Part shown: piece by piece, positions 45,133-54,540 of the stretch
Position numbering within the stretch: position 1 is the first letter of the stretch
Layout: each line of letters opens with the position of its first letter
Source: Beijerinckiaceae bacterium
Lineage (GTDB): Bacteria > Pseudomonadota > Alphaproteobacteria > Rhizobiales > Beijerinckiaceae
Assembly (NCBI GenBank): GCA_027531565.1
Contig: JAPZSB010000002.1
Coordinates: forward strand, 434,001-498,000
Length of the DNA stretch: 64,000 nt
Direction of reading: 5' to 3'
Notes under the pieces: generated by a model
The model's database searches: none
Seen by the model: the letters and a program-made list of their open reading frames with translations, nothing else
Told to the model about the DNA's origin: nothing
Translations under genes and position numbers: made by a program

Positions 45133-46242
45133 TCAGAGCCGCTTGCGCAGGGCCGCAACGATGGCATCGCCCATCTCGGTCGTGCCGACGGCATTGGCGC
45201 CCTTGGCGGCGATATCGCGGGTGCGGAGCCCGGAAGCCAGCACATCGGCGATCGCGGCATCGACGAGATCCGCCGCCTGGCCAAGGCCGAGGGAATAGCG
45301 CAGCGCCATGCCGAAGGAGCCGATCATCGCGATCGGGTTGGCGAGCCCCTGGCCGGCAATGTCCGGTGCCGAGCCATGGACCGGCTCATAGAGCGACTTG
45401 CGCTTGCCGGTGGCCGGATCCGGTGCGCCGAGCGAGGCGGAAGGCAGCATGCCGAGCGAGCCGGTCAGCATGGCGGCCACGTCGGAGAGCATGTCGCCGA
45501 ACAGGTTGTCGCAGACGATCACGTCATATTGCTTGGGCCAGCGGACAAGCTGCATGCCGCAGGCATCGGCGAGGTGATGTTCCAGCTCGATGTCCGGGTA
45601 TTCCTCGGCGCCCACGCGCGTCACGACTTCCTTCCAGAGCACACCCGAGCGCATGACATTGTGCTTCTCGGTGGAGGTGACCTTCTTGCGGCGCACCTTG
45701 GCGAGGTCGAAGGCGACGCGGGCGATGCGCTCGATTTCGTGGGTGGTGTAGACCTGCGTGTCGACGGCGCGCTTCTGGCCGTTTTCCAGTGTCACGACTT
45801 CCTTCGGCTCGCCGAAATAGACGCCACCCGTCAATTCGCGGACGATCATGATATCGAGCCCCTCGATCACCTCGCGCTTGAGCGACGAGGCCTCGGCGAG
45901 GGCCGGGTAGCAGACCGCCGGGCGCAGGTTGGCGAAGAGGGCAAGGTCTTTCCGCAGGCGCAGGAGGCCGGCTTCCGGACGGTGCTCGTAGGGCACCTTG
46001 GCCCATTTCGGCCCGCCGACCGCGCCGAAGAGAACAGCATCGGCCGAGAGGGCAAGCTGCATGGTGCTGTCGGCCACGGCCTTGCCATGGGCGTCATAGG
46101 CTGCCCCGCCGACAAGATCGGTCTCGGTTTCGAATGTGCCGAGCCCGGCCTTGCCAAGCGCATCGGCCACCTTCTTCACCTCGGCCATCACTTCGGGCCC
46201 GATCCCGTCCCCGGGCAGCAGCAGGAGGTTGAAGGAGGCCAT
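45133..46242 (-). CDS. leuB: 3-isopropylmalate dehydrogenase
   Basis: NAD-dependent oxidative decarboxylation of 3-isopropylmalate, third step of leucine synthesis. The 369-residue protein starts [18 protein letters not shown] and has [34 protein letters not shown], the Lys/Asp active site [16 protein letters not shown] and [14 protein letters not shown], and the NAD-site [21 protein letters not shown] 46242 is chosen over an in-frame TTG at 46248. leuD and leuC lie 2 and 5 kb away on the same strand. Confidence 0.97.
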   Translation of the reverse strand: MASFNLLLLPGDGIGPEVMAEVKKVADALGKAGLGTFETETDLVGGAAYDAHGKAVADSTMQLALSADAVLFGAVGGPKWAKVPYEHRPEAGLLRLRKDLALFANLRPAVCYPALAEASSLKREVIEGLDIMIVRELTGGVYFGEPKEVVTLENGQKRAVDTQVYTTHEIERIARVAFDLAKVRRKKVTSTEKHNVMRSGVLWKEVVTRVGAEEYPDIELEHHLADACGMQLVRWPKQYDVIVCDNLFGDMLSDVAAMLTGSLGMLPSASLGAPDPATGKRKSLYEPVHGSAPDIAGQGLANPIAMIGSFGMALRYSLGLGQAADLVDAAIADVLASGLRTRDIAAKGANAVGTTEMGDAIVAALRKRL

Positions 46243-46419
46243 GGTCAAACCCTTTCCGACAGAAACCGACTGGCGCCATCCCGGCGCGGCAGGGGTTGAC
46301 TACAGAAGCCGGGGGCCGGCGGCAAGCGCCTTTCGATTAAGGTAAATTCTTCCTCGCGCTGGCTCCTTTCCGCGGCCTGTGACAAGGAAGTCCTGCTGCA
46401 AGCGGGCAGGAGGTGAACC

Positions 46420-46944
46420 ATGCCGATTCGAGCCTTCCTGGCCGGCGCCGTGTTCTCGCTGATGCTTGCCGCGCTGGCAGGGGCTGCCATCGTTTTCGGG
46501 CCCGCCGTCCTCGCCTCCGCGCCGGACGCATCCCCGGTGCCGGTTTCACGGGCGCCGATGGTCGATTACGGGGCGCAGCGGGTTGTCTACCATGTCTCGA
46601 CGCGAGGCTCCTGGCGCGACCGCGAAAGCGAGGCCCGCCGGCTGATCGCCGTGCTCAACAACCATCTCCAGGCCGTCGAGCCGGACCCGGCCGAAATCCA
46701 GGTGATCCTCCAGGGCGATGGCATCGATATCCTCCGCCGGGCCAGCAGCAATCCGAGGCTCGCCCGCTCGGTCGATGCCCTGCGGCAGCGCGGCGTGAAG
46801 TTCCGGGTCTGCGCCAACACGCTCGAGGCCTACCGGGTCGGACTCGATACGCTGCATGGCGTGCGCGAAGCGGATCTCGTCCAGGCCGGGGTTGCGGAAC
46901 TGGTCCATCTCCAGCGGCAGGGCTTCGGCTACATCAAGTTCTGA
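46420..46944 (+). CDS. DsrE-like protein with N-terminal membrane anchor or signal
   Basis: A 174-residue protein. Residues 8-32 are hydrophobic (AGAVFSLMLAALAGAAIVFG), a signal or anchor, followed by a DsrE/F-like alpha/beta domain: VVYHVSTRGSWRDRESEARRLIAVLNNHL, EIQVILQGDGIDILRR, and VKFRVCANTLEAYRVGLDTL with the single Cys at the position of the DsrE active-site cysteine. Export suggests a periplasmic sulfur-handling or redox role rather than cytoplasmic sulfur relay; this is inference. AGGAGG precedes ATG 46420. Confidence 0.83.
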   Translation: MPIRAFLAGAVFSLMLAALAGAAIVFGPAVLASAPDASPVPVSRAPMVDYGAQRVVYHVSTRGSWRDRESEARRLIAVLNNHLQAVEPDPAEIQVILQGDGIDILRRASSNPRLARSVDALRQRGVKFRVCANTLEAYRVGLDTLHGVREADLVQAGVAELVHLQRQGFGYIKF

Positions 46945-46976
46945 CCGGGGGTTGTCCCGCCCGCCGGGGGCATCGC

Positions 46977-48155
46977 CTAACGAAGCGAATCAAATACCTT
47001 CCCGCCGGCCCGTCCGGTCTGGGGCATGCCGAGCTTCGCCTCGACATCCTTGATCGCGGCGCGGGTGAGGGCGCCGATGGCTCCATCGGGCTTGCCGACA
47101 TCATAGCCGGCACGGGTCAGCCGCTCCTGCAATTCCTTGCGCTCGGCGCGCGACAGGCCGCGATCATCGGTCGGCCAGGGCGTGCGGATGCCGGGGCGGC
47201 CGCGAAGCCGGTCGGACAGGATCGAGATGGCGAGGGCATAGCTCTCGGCGGCATTGTAGGCATAGGCCGCATCGAAGTTCCTCGTGACGAGGAAGGCCGG
47301 GCCATTCCGCCCCGCCGGCAGCAGAAGGCCCGCCGCCGGCAGGCCGGCGAGTGCGCTGCCATCGACCCGCGTGATGCCACGGCCGGACCAGCTGGCGAGA
47401 TCCTGTTTGCCGGTGCGGCCGGAGGGCCCGGCATATCCGGCGGGAAGACGCACCTCGTAGCCCCAGCTGGCGCCGGTGATCCAGCCGGATTTCTTCAGGT
47501 AATTGGCGGTTGAGGCGAGCGCGTCGGGGATCGAATCCACAAGGTCGCGCCTTCCATCACCGTCGAAATCGACGGCGAGGCGGAGATAGGTCGAAGGGAT
47601 GAACTGGGTATGCCCGAACGCACCGGCCCACGAGCCGCGGAGCTTCTCGGCGGCGAGATCGCCGCGCTGGACGATCTTCATCGTCGAGACGAGTTCGGTG
47701 CGGAAGAATTCGCGGCGGCGTGTGCCGAAACAGGCGGCGGTCGAGAGCGCCTGCGGCAGCGACCAGCGGCCGGGGACCTGGCCGAAATCGCTCTCGACGC
47801 CCCAGACCGCGACCACGGTGTGCCGGTCGACGCCATAGGCCTGCTCGATCTGCGCGAGCACCGAGGCGTGCTTCTGCAGCATGGCGCGCCCCTCCGCGAT
47901 CTTCTGGTCATCGACAAGGGTAGCCAGATAATCCCAGATCGGCGTCCGGAATTCCGGCTGCGCATTCATCGCCTCGATGATCTTCATGTCGGGCGTCACG
48001 CCGGACATCATCCGGTCGAAGGTCGCGCCGCTGATGCCCTGTCCCAGCGCATGGCTGCGCAGGCCGGCGACGCAGGATGCGAAATCGGCGCGGGCCGGAG
48101 TGATGGCCGCAGCCAGGGCGAGGGCAAGAAAGGGCAGGCGGCCGAAGCGCTTCAT
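46977..48155 (-). CDS. Lytic murein transglycosylase, MltB type
   Basis: A 392-residue exported enzyme cleaving glycan strands to 1,6-anhydro ends. Signal peptide MKRFGRLPFLALALAAAITPARA, then the SLT_2 domain with the catalytic Glu in VAVWGVESDFGQVPGRW, FGHTQFIPSTYLRLAVDFDGDGRRDL and NYLKKSGW. The C-terminal 60 residues form a peptidoglycan-binding domain (LTRAGYDVGKPDGAIGALTRAAI). There is no lipobox, so it is soluble in the periplasm. Same strand as leuD, with a hairpin between. Confidence 0.94.
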   Translation of the reverse strand: MKRFGRLPFLALALAAAITPARADFASCVAGLRSHALGQGISGATFDRMMSGVTPDMKIIEAMNAQPEFRTPIWDYLATLVDDQKIAEGRAMLQKHASVLAQIEQAYGVDRHTVVAVWGVESDFGQVPGRWSLPQALSTAACFGTRRREFFRTELVSTMKIVQRGDLAAEKLRGSWAGAFGHTQFIPSTYLRLAVDFDGDGRRDLVDSIPDALASTANYLKKSGWITGASWGYEVRLPAGYAGPSGRTGKQDLASWSGRGITRVDGSALAGLPAAGLLLPAGRNGPAFLVTRNFDAAYAYNAAESYALAISILSDRLRGRPGIRTPWPTDDRGLSRAERKELQERLTRAGYDVGKPDGAIGALTRAAIKDVEAKLGMPQTGRAGGKVFDSLR

Positions 48156-48176
48156 GCGGGTCAGTCTCCAAAAGCA

Positions 48177-48199
48177 ACGGCGCCAAAATAAGGCGCCGT
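48177..48199 (-). terminator. Possible terminator of leuD
   Basis: A perfect 8-bp stem ACGGCGCC/GGCGCCGT (48177-48184 and 48192-48199) with an A/T loop. The downstream minus-strand sequence has only TGCTTTTGG, a weak T-tract. It lies between leuD and the transglycosylase gene. Confidence 0.45.
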
Positions 48200-48257
48200 C
48201 GTTAACGGAGATTCACCATGCCGGGCTTTTCACCTTCGCGCGGCGCCTCGCCGCAGC

Positions 48258-48863
48258 TCAGAGCCAGGGACGCTCGGTTTTCGCCTTGGCTTCGTAGCTG
48301 TTGATCTTCGGCGCCTTTTCCATGGTCAGGCCGATATCGTCGAGGCCTTCCATCAGGCATTTCTTGCGGAAGGGATCGATCTCGAACTTCACGGTGCCGC
48401 CATCCGGGCCCCGGATCTCCTGCGCCTCGAGATCGACCGTCAGCGTGGCATTCGAGCCGCGATCGGCATCATCGAAGAGCTTGTCGAGATCTTCCGGCGA
48501 GACGGTAATCGGCAGGATGCCGTTCTTGAAGCAGTTGTTATAGAAAATGTCGGCGAAGCTGGTGGAGATCACGCAGCGGATGCCGAAATCGAGCAAAGCC
48601 CAGGGGGCGTGCTCGCGGCTGGAGCCACAGCCGAAATTGTCGCCGGCGATCAGGATCTCGCTCTTGCGATAGGCCGGCTTGTTCAGCACGAAATCCGGGT
48701 TCTCGCTGCCGTCTTCCCGATAGCGCATCTCGAAGAACAGCGACTTGCCGAGGCCGGTGCGCTTGATCGTCTTCAGGAACTGCTTGGGGATGATCATGTC
48801 GGTATCGACATTGACCACCTTCATCGGGGCCGGGGTGGAGGTGAGCGTCTTGAACGGCTGCAT
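48258..48863 (-). CDS. leuD: 3-isopropylmalate dehydratase small subunit
   Basis: Small subunit (201 residues) of the isopropylmalate isomerase, working with LeuC encoded at 50822-52231. Family motifs are [17 protein letters not shown], the substrate-loop [45 protein letters not shown] and the C-terminal [22 protein letters not shown] lies 8 bases before ATG 48863. It is separated from leuC by four genes, so each probably has its own promoter. Confidence 0.96.
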   Translation of the reverse strand: MQPFKTLTSTPAPMKVVNVDTDMIIPKQFLKTIKRTGLGKSLFFEMRYREDGSENPDFVLNKPAYRKSEILIAGDNFGCGSSREHAPWALLDFGIRCVISTSFADIFYNNCFKNGILPITVSPEDLDKLFDDADRGSNATLTVDLEAQEIRGPDGGTVKFEIDPFRKKCLMEGLDDIGLTMEKAPKINSYEAKAKTERPWL

Positions 48864-48959
48864 GGCGGGAACTCCTGATCCCGGCGTGATACCGCATTCC
48901 GCCATGGATTCAAGCCTTGGCATGGGGCGGTATCATGACGAAGCCGAGCGCGTGGCGGC

Positions 48960-49601
48960 TCAGAACCGCGCCGTCAACAGCTTGACGCCCGCAAAGGCAA
49001 AGATGCCGGCGAGAGCGGCCTCAATGCCGCGCCGCGCCCGGCGATAGCCTCGGACCATCGGGGCGGAGGAGAAGATGATGGCGTAGCCACAATTCAGGCA
49101 GAACGAGATCACCAGGCAGCCGGCCAGCAGCGCGACCACGACCATCTGCGGCATATCCGGCTTGAGGCCTATCGCGATGATCGCCGTCCAACTGAGGATC
49201 GCTTTGGGGTTGGTGATGTGCATCAAATAGCCACGCAGAAGGGTGCGCGCCGGCGAGACCGGTTGTCCGGCCCGGACGGATGGCGCGATGTCGCCAGCGC
49301 GAAGGGCCGAGCGGGCCGAACGCCAGGCCAGCCACAGCAGGTAGAGGCCGCCGAGGATCTTGATGATTGTGAGGCCGGCCGCATGGGCCGCAATGAGCGC
49401 GGTGACGCCGAACGCCGCCAGCAGCCCCCAGGTGAAGGAGCCCGCGGTGACGCCGAGGGCCAAGATCAACCCGGCGCGCCGGCCCTGTTCCATCGAGGTC
49501 GCCATGATGGCCATGTTGCTGGGCCCGGGGCTGCCGACCGCGATCGCAAAGGCGGAGAAAACCAGCATCAGGCCGGGGAGATAGGGGGTCAGCGTGTCCA
49601 T
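48960..49601 (-). CDS. LysE/RhtB-family amino acid exporter
   Basis: A 213-residue inner-membrane protein with five or six hydrophobic segments. The N-terminal AIAVGSPGPSNMAIMATSMEQGRRAGLILALG carries the GPxxxxV/M-type signature of LysE/RhtB transporters, and GYLMHITNPKAILSW is the conserved mid-protein loop. Substrate cannot be told; family members export lysine, threonine, homoserine or leucine. Lying between leuD and leuC it could relate to branched-chain amino acid balance (inference). GAGGAG precedes ATG 49601. Confidence 0.9.
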   Translation of the reverse strand: MDTLTPYLPGLMLVFSAFAIAVGSPGPSNMAIMATSMEQGRRAGLILALGVTAGSFTWGLLAAFGVTALIAAHAAGLTIIKILGGLYLLWLAWRSARSALRAGDIAPSVRAGQPVSPARTLLRGYLMHITNPKAILSWTAIIAIGLKPDMPQMVVVALLAGCLVISFCLNCGYAIIFSSAPMVRGYRRARRGIEAALAGIFAFAGVKLLTARF

Positions 49602-49653
49602 GTGTGCTCCTCAAGGATCTCGGGTTTATCCCGCTTGGTTTATGCCGGCTGTG

Positions 49654-50082
49654 TTATCCCGCCTGTGCCTCGATCTTTTCCATATCGGCATCGGACAGGC
49701 CGAAATGATGGCCGATCTCGTGCACGAGGACATGGGTGATGACCGCGCCGAGGGTTTCCTCGTTCTCGGCCCAGTAATCGAGGATCGGGCGGCGGTAGAG
49801 CCAGACCATGTTCGGGCCCTGCCCGGTCTCCGGCATGGCGCCTGCTTCCGTCAGCCCCTGGCCGTGGAACAGGCCGAGAATGTCGAACGGGGTCTCGAGT
49901 TCCATCGCCTCGATCACCTCGTCATCCGGGAAATCCTCGATCCGGATGATGACGGTGCCGCAGAGGGTGCGGAAGGACTCGGGCAATTGCCGGAAGGCCT
50001 CGTCGGCCATCGCTTCGAAATCCTCGAGCGTGGGGGCCTGCATCGGCGCCCAGGAGGCGGAGGGGAAGCGGGACGTTGCCAT
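49654..50082 (-). CDS. Small zincin metallopeptidase (possible acidic metallopeptidase family)
   Basis: A 142-residue single-domain protein with the zinc motif HVLVHEIGHHFGLSD (HExxH plus third ligand) and the preceding helix MADEAFRQLPESF, matching the small zincin-like metallopeptidase family PF06262. Pro/Asp-rich IEDFPDDEVIEAMELETPFDILGLFHG is typical of it. The substrate is unknown. The start at 50082 is a best guess; a GTG 15 bases upstream is possible. Confidence 0.88.
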   Translation of the reverse strand: MATSRFPSASWAPMQAPTLEDFEAMADEAFRQLPESFRTLCGTVIIRIEDFPDDEVIEAMELETPFDILGLFHGQGLTEAGAMPETGQGPNMVWLYRRPILDYWAENEETLGAVITHVLVHEIGHHFGLSDADMEKIEAQAG

Positions 50083-50187
50083 GGTCTTCGGGTGCACGCT
50101 TTAAGGAAATACACGACAGGGTTGCCGCGCCTGTTGCGCCGCACAGGTCCTTTCTAGCCCGTTGCACCCGCGCGGGGAAGGGCCGGC

Positions 50188-50385
50188 TCACCACCATTTC
50201 AGCTGGTACCCGAAATACCAGGCGAGCGCGACGAAGCCGACGAGCGACAGGCCGCGCCCGATCCGCGTGGCCCAGCGCTCCACGCCATCGGCCTTCTCGG
50301 TATCCTTCGCGGCGAAATGCTCGCCCGCCCGCGCCAGCGAGGAGGAGAGGAAACCACCGGAATCATCGGGGCGCTTTTCGATCAT
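50188..50385 (-). CDS. Small tail-anchored-like membrane protein
   Basis: A 65-residue protein: polar, charged N-terminus (MIEKRPDDSGGFLSSSLARAGEHF) and one C-terminal membrane segment, about 46-60 (LSLVGFVALAWYFGY), ending QLKWW. GGAG lies 10 bases before the ATG at 50385. I do not recognise a family; the clear amphipathic-then-hydrophobic layout makes it more than a random frame. Confidence 0.55.
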   Translation of the reverse strand: MIEKRPDDSGGFLSSSLARAGEHFAAKDTEKADGVERWATRIGRGLSLVGFVALAWYFGYQLKWW

Positions 50386-50535
50386 GGGGCGACATCTCCG
50401 GTCATTCGCCTGATCTTGGCTTTCCGCGCTTTGCGGTCAACCCCTCCTCCCGCGTGCAGCAGCGCACCGCAACGGGGAACAATCCGGGACAGGCTGCCCT
50501 CGTGCGGCAATCCCGCCGCGACGGAGGAGGTTCCG

Positions 50536-50817
50536 ATGAAACGTTCGTTCCTGATGCTCGCCCTCGTGGCGGGCGGAACCCTGTCGGCGGGGCTGGTCGC
50601 GGCCCCGCGCGAGGCCGAGGCGCGGGTCTGCGTCGCCCGGCATCACGATATCCGCGGCACCTGCGCGCGCTGGGCGCCGGGCTGGGGCCCGGGCGCGATG
50701 CACCCGATGCCGCGTCCCGGCTGGGCCGGGCTCGGCCCTTATCATTGCCGCTGGGTGGCTGTCGCCGTTCCCACCCCCTGGGGGGTGCGGGTCGAGCGCC
50801 GGCGTGTCTGCCGGTAA
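50536..50817 (+). CDS. Small secreted Cys-containing protein
   Basis: A 93-residue exported protein: signal peptide MKRSFLMLALVAGGTLSAGLVAAP, cleavage near EAEA, and a mature part of about 64 residues rich in Trp, Gly, Pro, Arg and His with four Cys (VCVARH, GTCARW, YHCRWV, RRVCR) able to form two disulfides. GGAGGAGG precedes ATG 50536. Similar tiny Cys/Trp-rich exported proteins are common orphans in Rhizobiales; no function is known to me. It converges on leuC with four bases between stops. Confidence 0.72.
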   Translation: MKRSFLMLALVAGGTLSAGLVAAPREAEARVCVARHHDIRGTCARWAPGWGPGAMHPMPRPGWAGLGPYHCRWVAVAVPTPWGVRVERRRVCR

Positions 50818-50821
50818 GGGT

Positions 50822-52231
50822 TTACCCGATCGTGCGGATATCCACGAACCGGCCGGCAATCGCCGCGGCGGCCGCCATCTGCGGCGAGACAAGATGCGTG
50901 CGGCCCTTGAAGCCCTGCCGGCCCTCGAAATTGCGGTTCGAGGTCGAGGCGCAGCGCTGGCCCGGCTTGAGCTGGTCCGGGTTCATGCCGAGGCACATGG
51001 AGCAGCCCGGCTCGCGCCACTGGAAGCCGGCGGCGATGAAGATCCTGTCGAGACCTTCGGCCTCGGCCTGTTCCTTGACGAGGCCCGAGCCCGGCACGAC
51101 CATTGCGTAGTCGAGGCGCGAGGAGACTGTCTTGCCTTCGAGGATCTTCGCGGCGGCGCGCAGGTCTTCGATCCGGCCATTGGTGCAGGAGCCGATCCAG
51201 ACCACGTCAAGCTCGATATCGGTCATCTTCGTGCCGGCGGTCAGGCCCATATAGGCGAGGGCGCGGATCTTCGATTCGCGCTTGGTCTCGTCCGGGATGA
51301 CGGAAGGATCCGGCACGGCGCCGGTGATCGAGACCACGTCTTCCGGCGAGGTGCCCCAGGAGACGATCGGCGGCAGGTTGTTCGCGTCCAGCGTCACCAC
51401 CCGGTCGAAATGCGCGCCGGCATCGGTGCGCAGGGTGTCCCAGTAGCGGCGGGCCGCATCCCAGGCGGCGCCCTTCGGCGCCTTCGGGCGGCCCTCGAGA
51501 TAGGCATAGGTCTTCTCGTCCGGCGCGATCAGGCCGGCGCGGGCACCGCCCTCGATCGACATGTTGCAGACGGTCATGCGGCCTTCCATCGAGAGCGCCT
51601 CGATGGCCGAGCCGGCATATTCGATCACCGAGCCGGTGCCGCCGGCCGTGCCGATCTCGCCGATGATGGCGAGCACGATGTCCTTGGCGGTGACGCCGCC
51701 CTGCAGGGTGCCATCCACCTGCACGCGCATGTTCTTCGCCTTCTTCTGGATCAGCGTCTGGGTGGCGAGCACATGCTCGACCTCCGACGTGCCGATGCCA
51801 TGGGCGAGCGCGCCGAACGCGCCATGGGTGGAAGTGTGGCTGTCGCCGCAGACGATGGTCGTGCCCGGCAGGGTGAAGCCCTGTTCCGGCCCGATCACGT
51901 GGACGATGCCCTGGCGCTTGTCGCGCTCGGAATAATACTCGACGCCGAAATCGGCCGCGTTCTGCGCCAGCGTCTCGACCTGGATCCGGCTTTCCTCTTC
52001 CGCGATGCCCTTCGAGCGGTCGGAGGTGGGCACGTTGTGGTCAACCACGGCCAGCGTCTTTTCCGGGGCGCGGACCTTGCGGCCGGTCATCCGGAGGCCT
52101 TCGAAGGCCTGCGGCGAGGTGACCTCGTGGACGAGATGGCGGTCAATATAGAGCAGGCAGGTTCCATCCGGCTGGCGATCCACCACGTGGTCGTCGAAGA
52201 TCTTGTCATACAGGGTGGTGGGCGCGCTCAT
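50822..52231 (-). CDS. leuC: 3-isopropylmalate dehydratase large subunit
   Basis: The 469-residue aconitase-family subunit carrying the 4Fe-4S cluster that isomerises 2- to 3-isopropylmalate. Cluster ligands are in [13 protein letters not shown] (near 350) and [11 protein letters not shown] (near 410-413). Other conserved parts are [45 protein letters not shown] and [14 protein letters not shown] 52231 follows AAGGAGAG. It diverges from kup across 307 bases. Confidence 0.97.
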   Translation of the reverse strand: MSAPTTLYDKIFDDHVVDRQPDGTCLLYIDRHLVHEVTSPQAFEGLRMTGRKVRAPEKTLAVVDHNVPTSDRSKGIAEEESRIQVETLAQNAADFGVEYYSERDKRQGIVHVIGPEQGFTLPGTTIVCGDSHTSTHGAFGALAHGIGTSEVEHVLATQTLIQKKAKNMRVQVDGTLQGGVTAKDIVLAIIGEIGTAGGTGSVIEYAGSAIEALSMEGRMTVCNMSIEGGARAGLIAPDEKTYAYLEGRPKAPKGAAWDAARRYWDTLRTDAGAHFDRVVTLDANNLPPIVSWGTSPEDVVSITGAVPDPSVIPDETKRESKIRALAYMGLTAGTKMTDIELDVVWIGSCTNGRIEDLRAAAKILEGKTVSSRLDYAMVVPGSGLVKEQAEAEGLDRIFIAAGFQWREPGCSMCLGMNPDQLKPGQRCASTSNRNFEGRQGFKGRTHLVSPQMAAAAAIAGRFVDIRTIG

Positions 52232-52538
52232 CTCATCTCTCCTTCGCGTCGCCGGGACTGGCGGCGGCGTGGCGCGGCAGCTTCCCGCCGCGCGGCGCCG
52301 TGATTTACGCCAATCGCCGGACGGATTCCAGCCCCTTCTTGGGAAGGGTTCCAATCCGGCCCGCCGGCGCTGTTATCCGCAGTGCGGACAAAACCGGGCT
52401 ATCCGCTGTCGGGCGATGGGTGTATAAGGCGCGCCGCCCCGACCGGATTGTCTTGCGTTGCAGCAAGGCCGGGCAGGGCTCCGGGCAGGAACAAGCGGGG
52501 GCTTTTCCTGCCGGCCAGAGCAACGAGGGAATTCCGGC
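52232..52538. other. Divergent intergenic region leuC/kup
   Basis: No gene is supported in these 307 bases. A hairpin at 52322-52358 (CGGATT with AATCCG, and CCCTTC-TTGG-GAAGGG inside) lies in the leuC leader. A TATAAG box near 52421-52426 faces kup, but no matching -35 is convincing. No leucine-rich leader peptide is visible. Confidence 0.45.
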
Positions 52539-54473
52539 ATGGGCGATCTTTCGTCGACGGGCGGGCCGCATGAGGATCATGGCGGGCACGGGGCCGGGCT
52601 GTCGGGTCCGATGCGCACCTTCGCGCTGGCCGTGGGCTCCGTCGGGGTCGTCTATGGCGATATCGGCACCTCGCCGCTCTATGCGCTCAAGGAATCGGTG
52701 CATCACGCCGCCAAGGATGGCATCACCCGCGCCGAGGTGATCGGCATCGTCTCGCTGCTGATCTGGGCCGTGATCGTCGTCGTCACGATCAAATATGTCA
52801 TCTTCATCATGCGCGCCGACAACAAGGGCGAGGGCGGTACGCTCTCGCTGATGGCGCTGGCGCAGCAGGCGTTCGGGCGGCGCAGCCCGGTCATCTTCCT
52901 GCTCGGCGTGATGGGCGCCGCATTGTTCTACGGTGATTCGATCATCACGCCCGCGATCTCCGTGCTGTCGGCGGTGGAGGGACTCAAGCTGGTCCATCCG
53001 GCCTTCACCGACCAGTGGAACGTGATCATGCTGGCGATTGCCATCCTGTTTGCGCTTTTCCTGGTGCAGAGCCGTGGCACCGAGAGCGTGGCCCGCTTCT
53101 TCGGCCCGATCATGGTGGTCTGGTTCACCGTGATCGCCGTGCTCGGCATCATGCATATCGAGGATGACCTCGGCATTCTCGCTGCGTTCAGCCCCTATTA
53201 TGCGGTGGAATTCGTTGCCGGCCATGGCGTGATCGGGCTGCTGGTGCTCGGCTCGGTCTTCCTCGCCGTCACCGGCGCCGAGGCCCTCTACGCCGATATG
53301 GGTCATTTCGGCCGTCGCCCGATCCGGCTCGCCTGGCTGCTCTTCGTGTTCCCGGCGCTGACGCTGAACTATCTTGGCCAGGGCGCGTTCGTGCTCAAGA
53401 ACATCTCCGATCCCAAGGCGATCGAGAATCCGTTCTTCCTGCTGGCGCCGGAATGGGCGGTGCTGCCGCTGGTCATCCTGTCCGGTGTCGCCACCATCAT
53501 CGCCAGCCAGGCAGTGATCACCGGCGCCTTCTCGCTGACACAGCAGGCCGTGCAGCTCGGCCTGCTGCCGCGCATCGAGATCCGCCATACTTCCGAGACC
53601 ACACTGGGCCAGATCTACATCCCGCAGGTGAACTGGCTGCTGGCGCTGGGCGTCTTCGCGCTGGTCCTGTCGTTCAAGACCTCCAGCTCGCTCGCATCGG
53701 CCTATGGCATTGCCGTGACGGGGGCGATGCTGGCCGATACCGGGCTGTTCTTCATTGTCGCGCGCTATGTCTGGCAATGGCCGAACTGGCGCGTGGCCCT
53801 GTTCGGCATCCCCTTCCTTGCCATCGACCTGATCTTCTTCGGCGCGAACTGCCTCAAGATCCCGGATGGCGCCTACATGCCGCTGATCTTCGGCGCGGCT
53901 TTGATCCTGATGATGTGGACCTGGGTCCGCGGGACGCGGATCATCAACGAGAAGTCGCGCCGCGATTCGGTGCCTCTGGTCGACCTGATCAAGATGCTCG
54001 AGAAATCCAAGCCGGTACGCGTCGCCGGAACGGCCGTGTTCCTCACCGCCGATCCGGAGACGGCACCGGGCGCGCTGCTGCACAATCTCAAGCACAACAA
54101 GGTGCTGCACAAGCGCAACATCATGCTGACGATCCGGACCGAGGACATGCCGCGCGTGGCGGAATCGGAGAAGCTCATCATCGAGGAGCTGAGCGAGGAC
54201 GTGAAGCGCATCGTGGTCCGGATCGGCTATATGGAAACGCCGCGCGTGCCGCATTTCCTCGCGCTGGCCCGCCGCCGGGGGCTCGATTTCGATATCATGC
54301 AGACCTCGTTCTTCCTCGGGAAGCGGACGATCAAGGCCGCCGCAACCTCGGGCATGCCGCTCTGGCAGGACAATCTCTTCATCTTCCTGTCGCGGACGGC
54401 CGCGAACGCGACGGACTTCTTCCATATCCCGACCGGGCGCGTGGTCGAGCTCGGGGCGCAGGTCACCGTCTGA
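52539..54473 (+). CDS. kup: Kup-type potassium uptake protein
   Basis: A 644-residue KUP/HAK/KT potassium-proton symporter. After a short soluble start, the conserved VGVVYGDIGTSPLYALKE opens the first of about 12 membrane spans. ADNKGEGGTLSLMALA, GAALFYGDSIITPAISVLSAVEG and DMGHFGRRPIRLAW follow, and the cytoplasmic C-terminal 190 residues contain GTAVFLT and LWQDNLFIFLSRTAANATDFFHIP. Start ATG 52539 follows GAGGGA. Probably monocistronic; a short inverted repeat TTGCCAC/GTGGCAA (54508-54526) lies between it and the next gene. Confidence 0.96.
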   Translation: MGDLSSTGGPHEDHGGHGAGLSGPMRTFALAVGSVGVVYGDIGTSPLYALKESVHHAAKDGITRAEVIGIVSLLIWAVIVVVTIKYVIFIMRADNKGEGGTLSLMALAQQAFGRRSPVIFLLGVMGAALFYGDSIITPAISVLSAVEGLKLVHPAFTDQWNVIMLAIAILFALFLVQSRGTESVARFFGPIMVVWFTVIAVLGIMHIEDDLGILAAFSPYYAVEFVAGHGVIGLLVLGSVFLAVTGAEALYADMGHFGRRPIRLAWLLFVFPALTLNYLGQGAFVLKNISDPKAIENPFFLLAPEWAVLPLVILSGVATIIASQAVITGAFSLTQQAVQLGLLPRIEIRHTSETTLGQIYIPQVNWLLALGVFALVLSFKTSSSLASAYGIAVTGAMLADTGLFFIVARYVWQWPNWRVALFGIPFLAIDLIFFGANCLKIPDGAYMPLIFGAALILMMWTWVRGTRIINEKSRRDSVPLVDLIKMLEKSKPVRVAGTAVFLTADPETAPGALLHNLKHNKVLHKRNIMLTIRTEDMPRVAESEKLIIEELSEDVKRIVVRIGYMETPRVPHFLALARRRGLDFDIMQTSFFLGKRTIKAAATSGMPLWQDNLFIFLSRTAANATDFFHIPTGRVVELGAQVTV

Positions 54474-54540
54474 GCGCAAGGCGGGTGCTTGCCATCGGCG
54501 CGCCTGCTTGCCACTCTCGGTGGCAACGCGAGGTTTGACC

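Noticed and set aside
52232-52538. Leucine attenuator upstream of leuC
   Set aside because: A hairpin is present at 52322-52358 but no short ORF with Leu codons and no T-run terminator.
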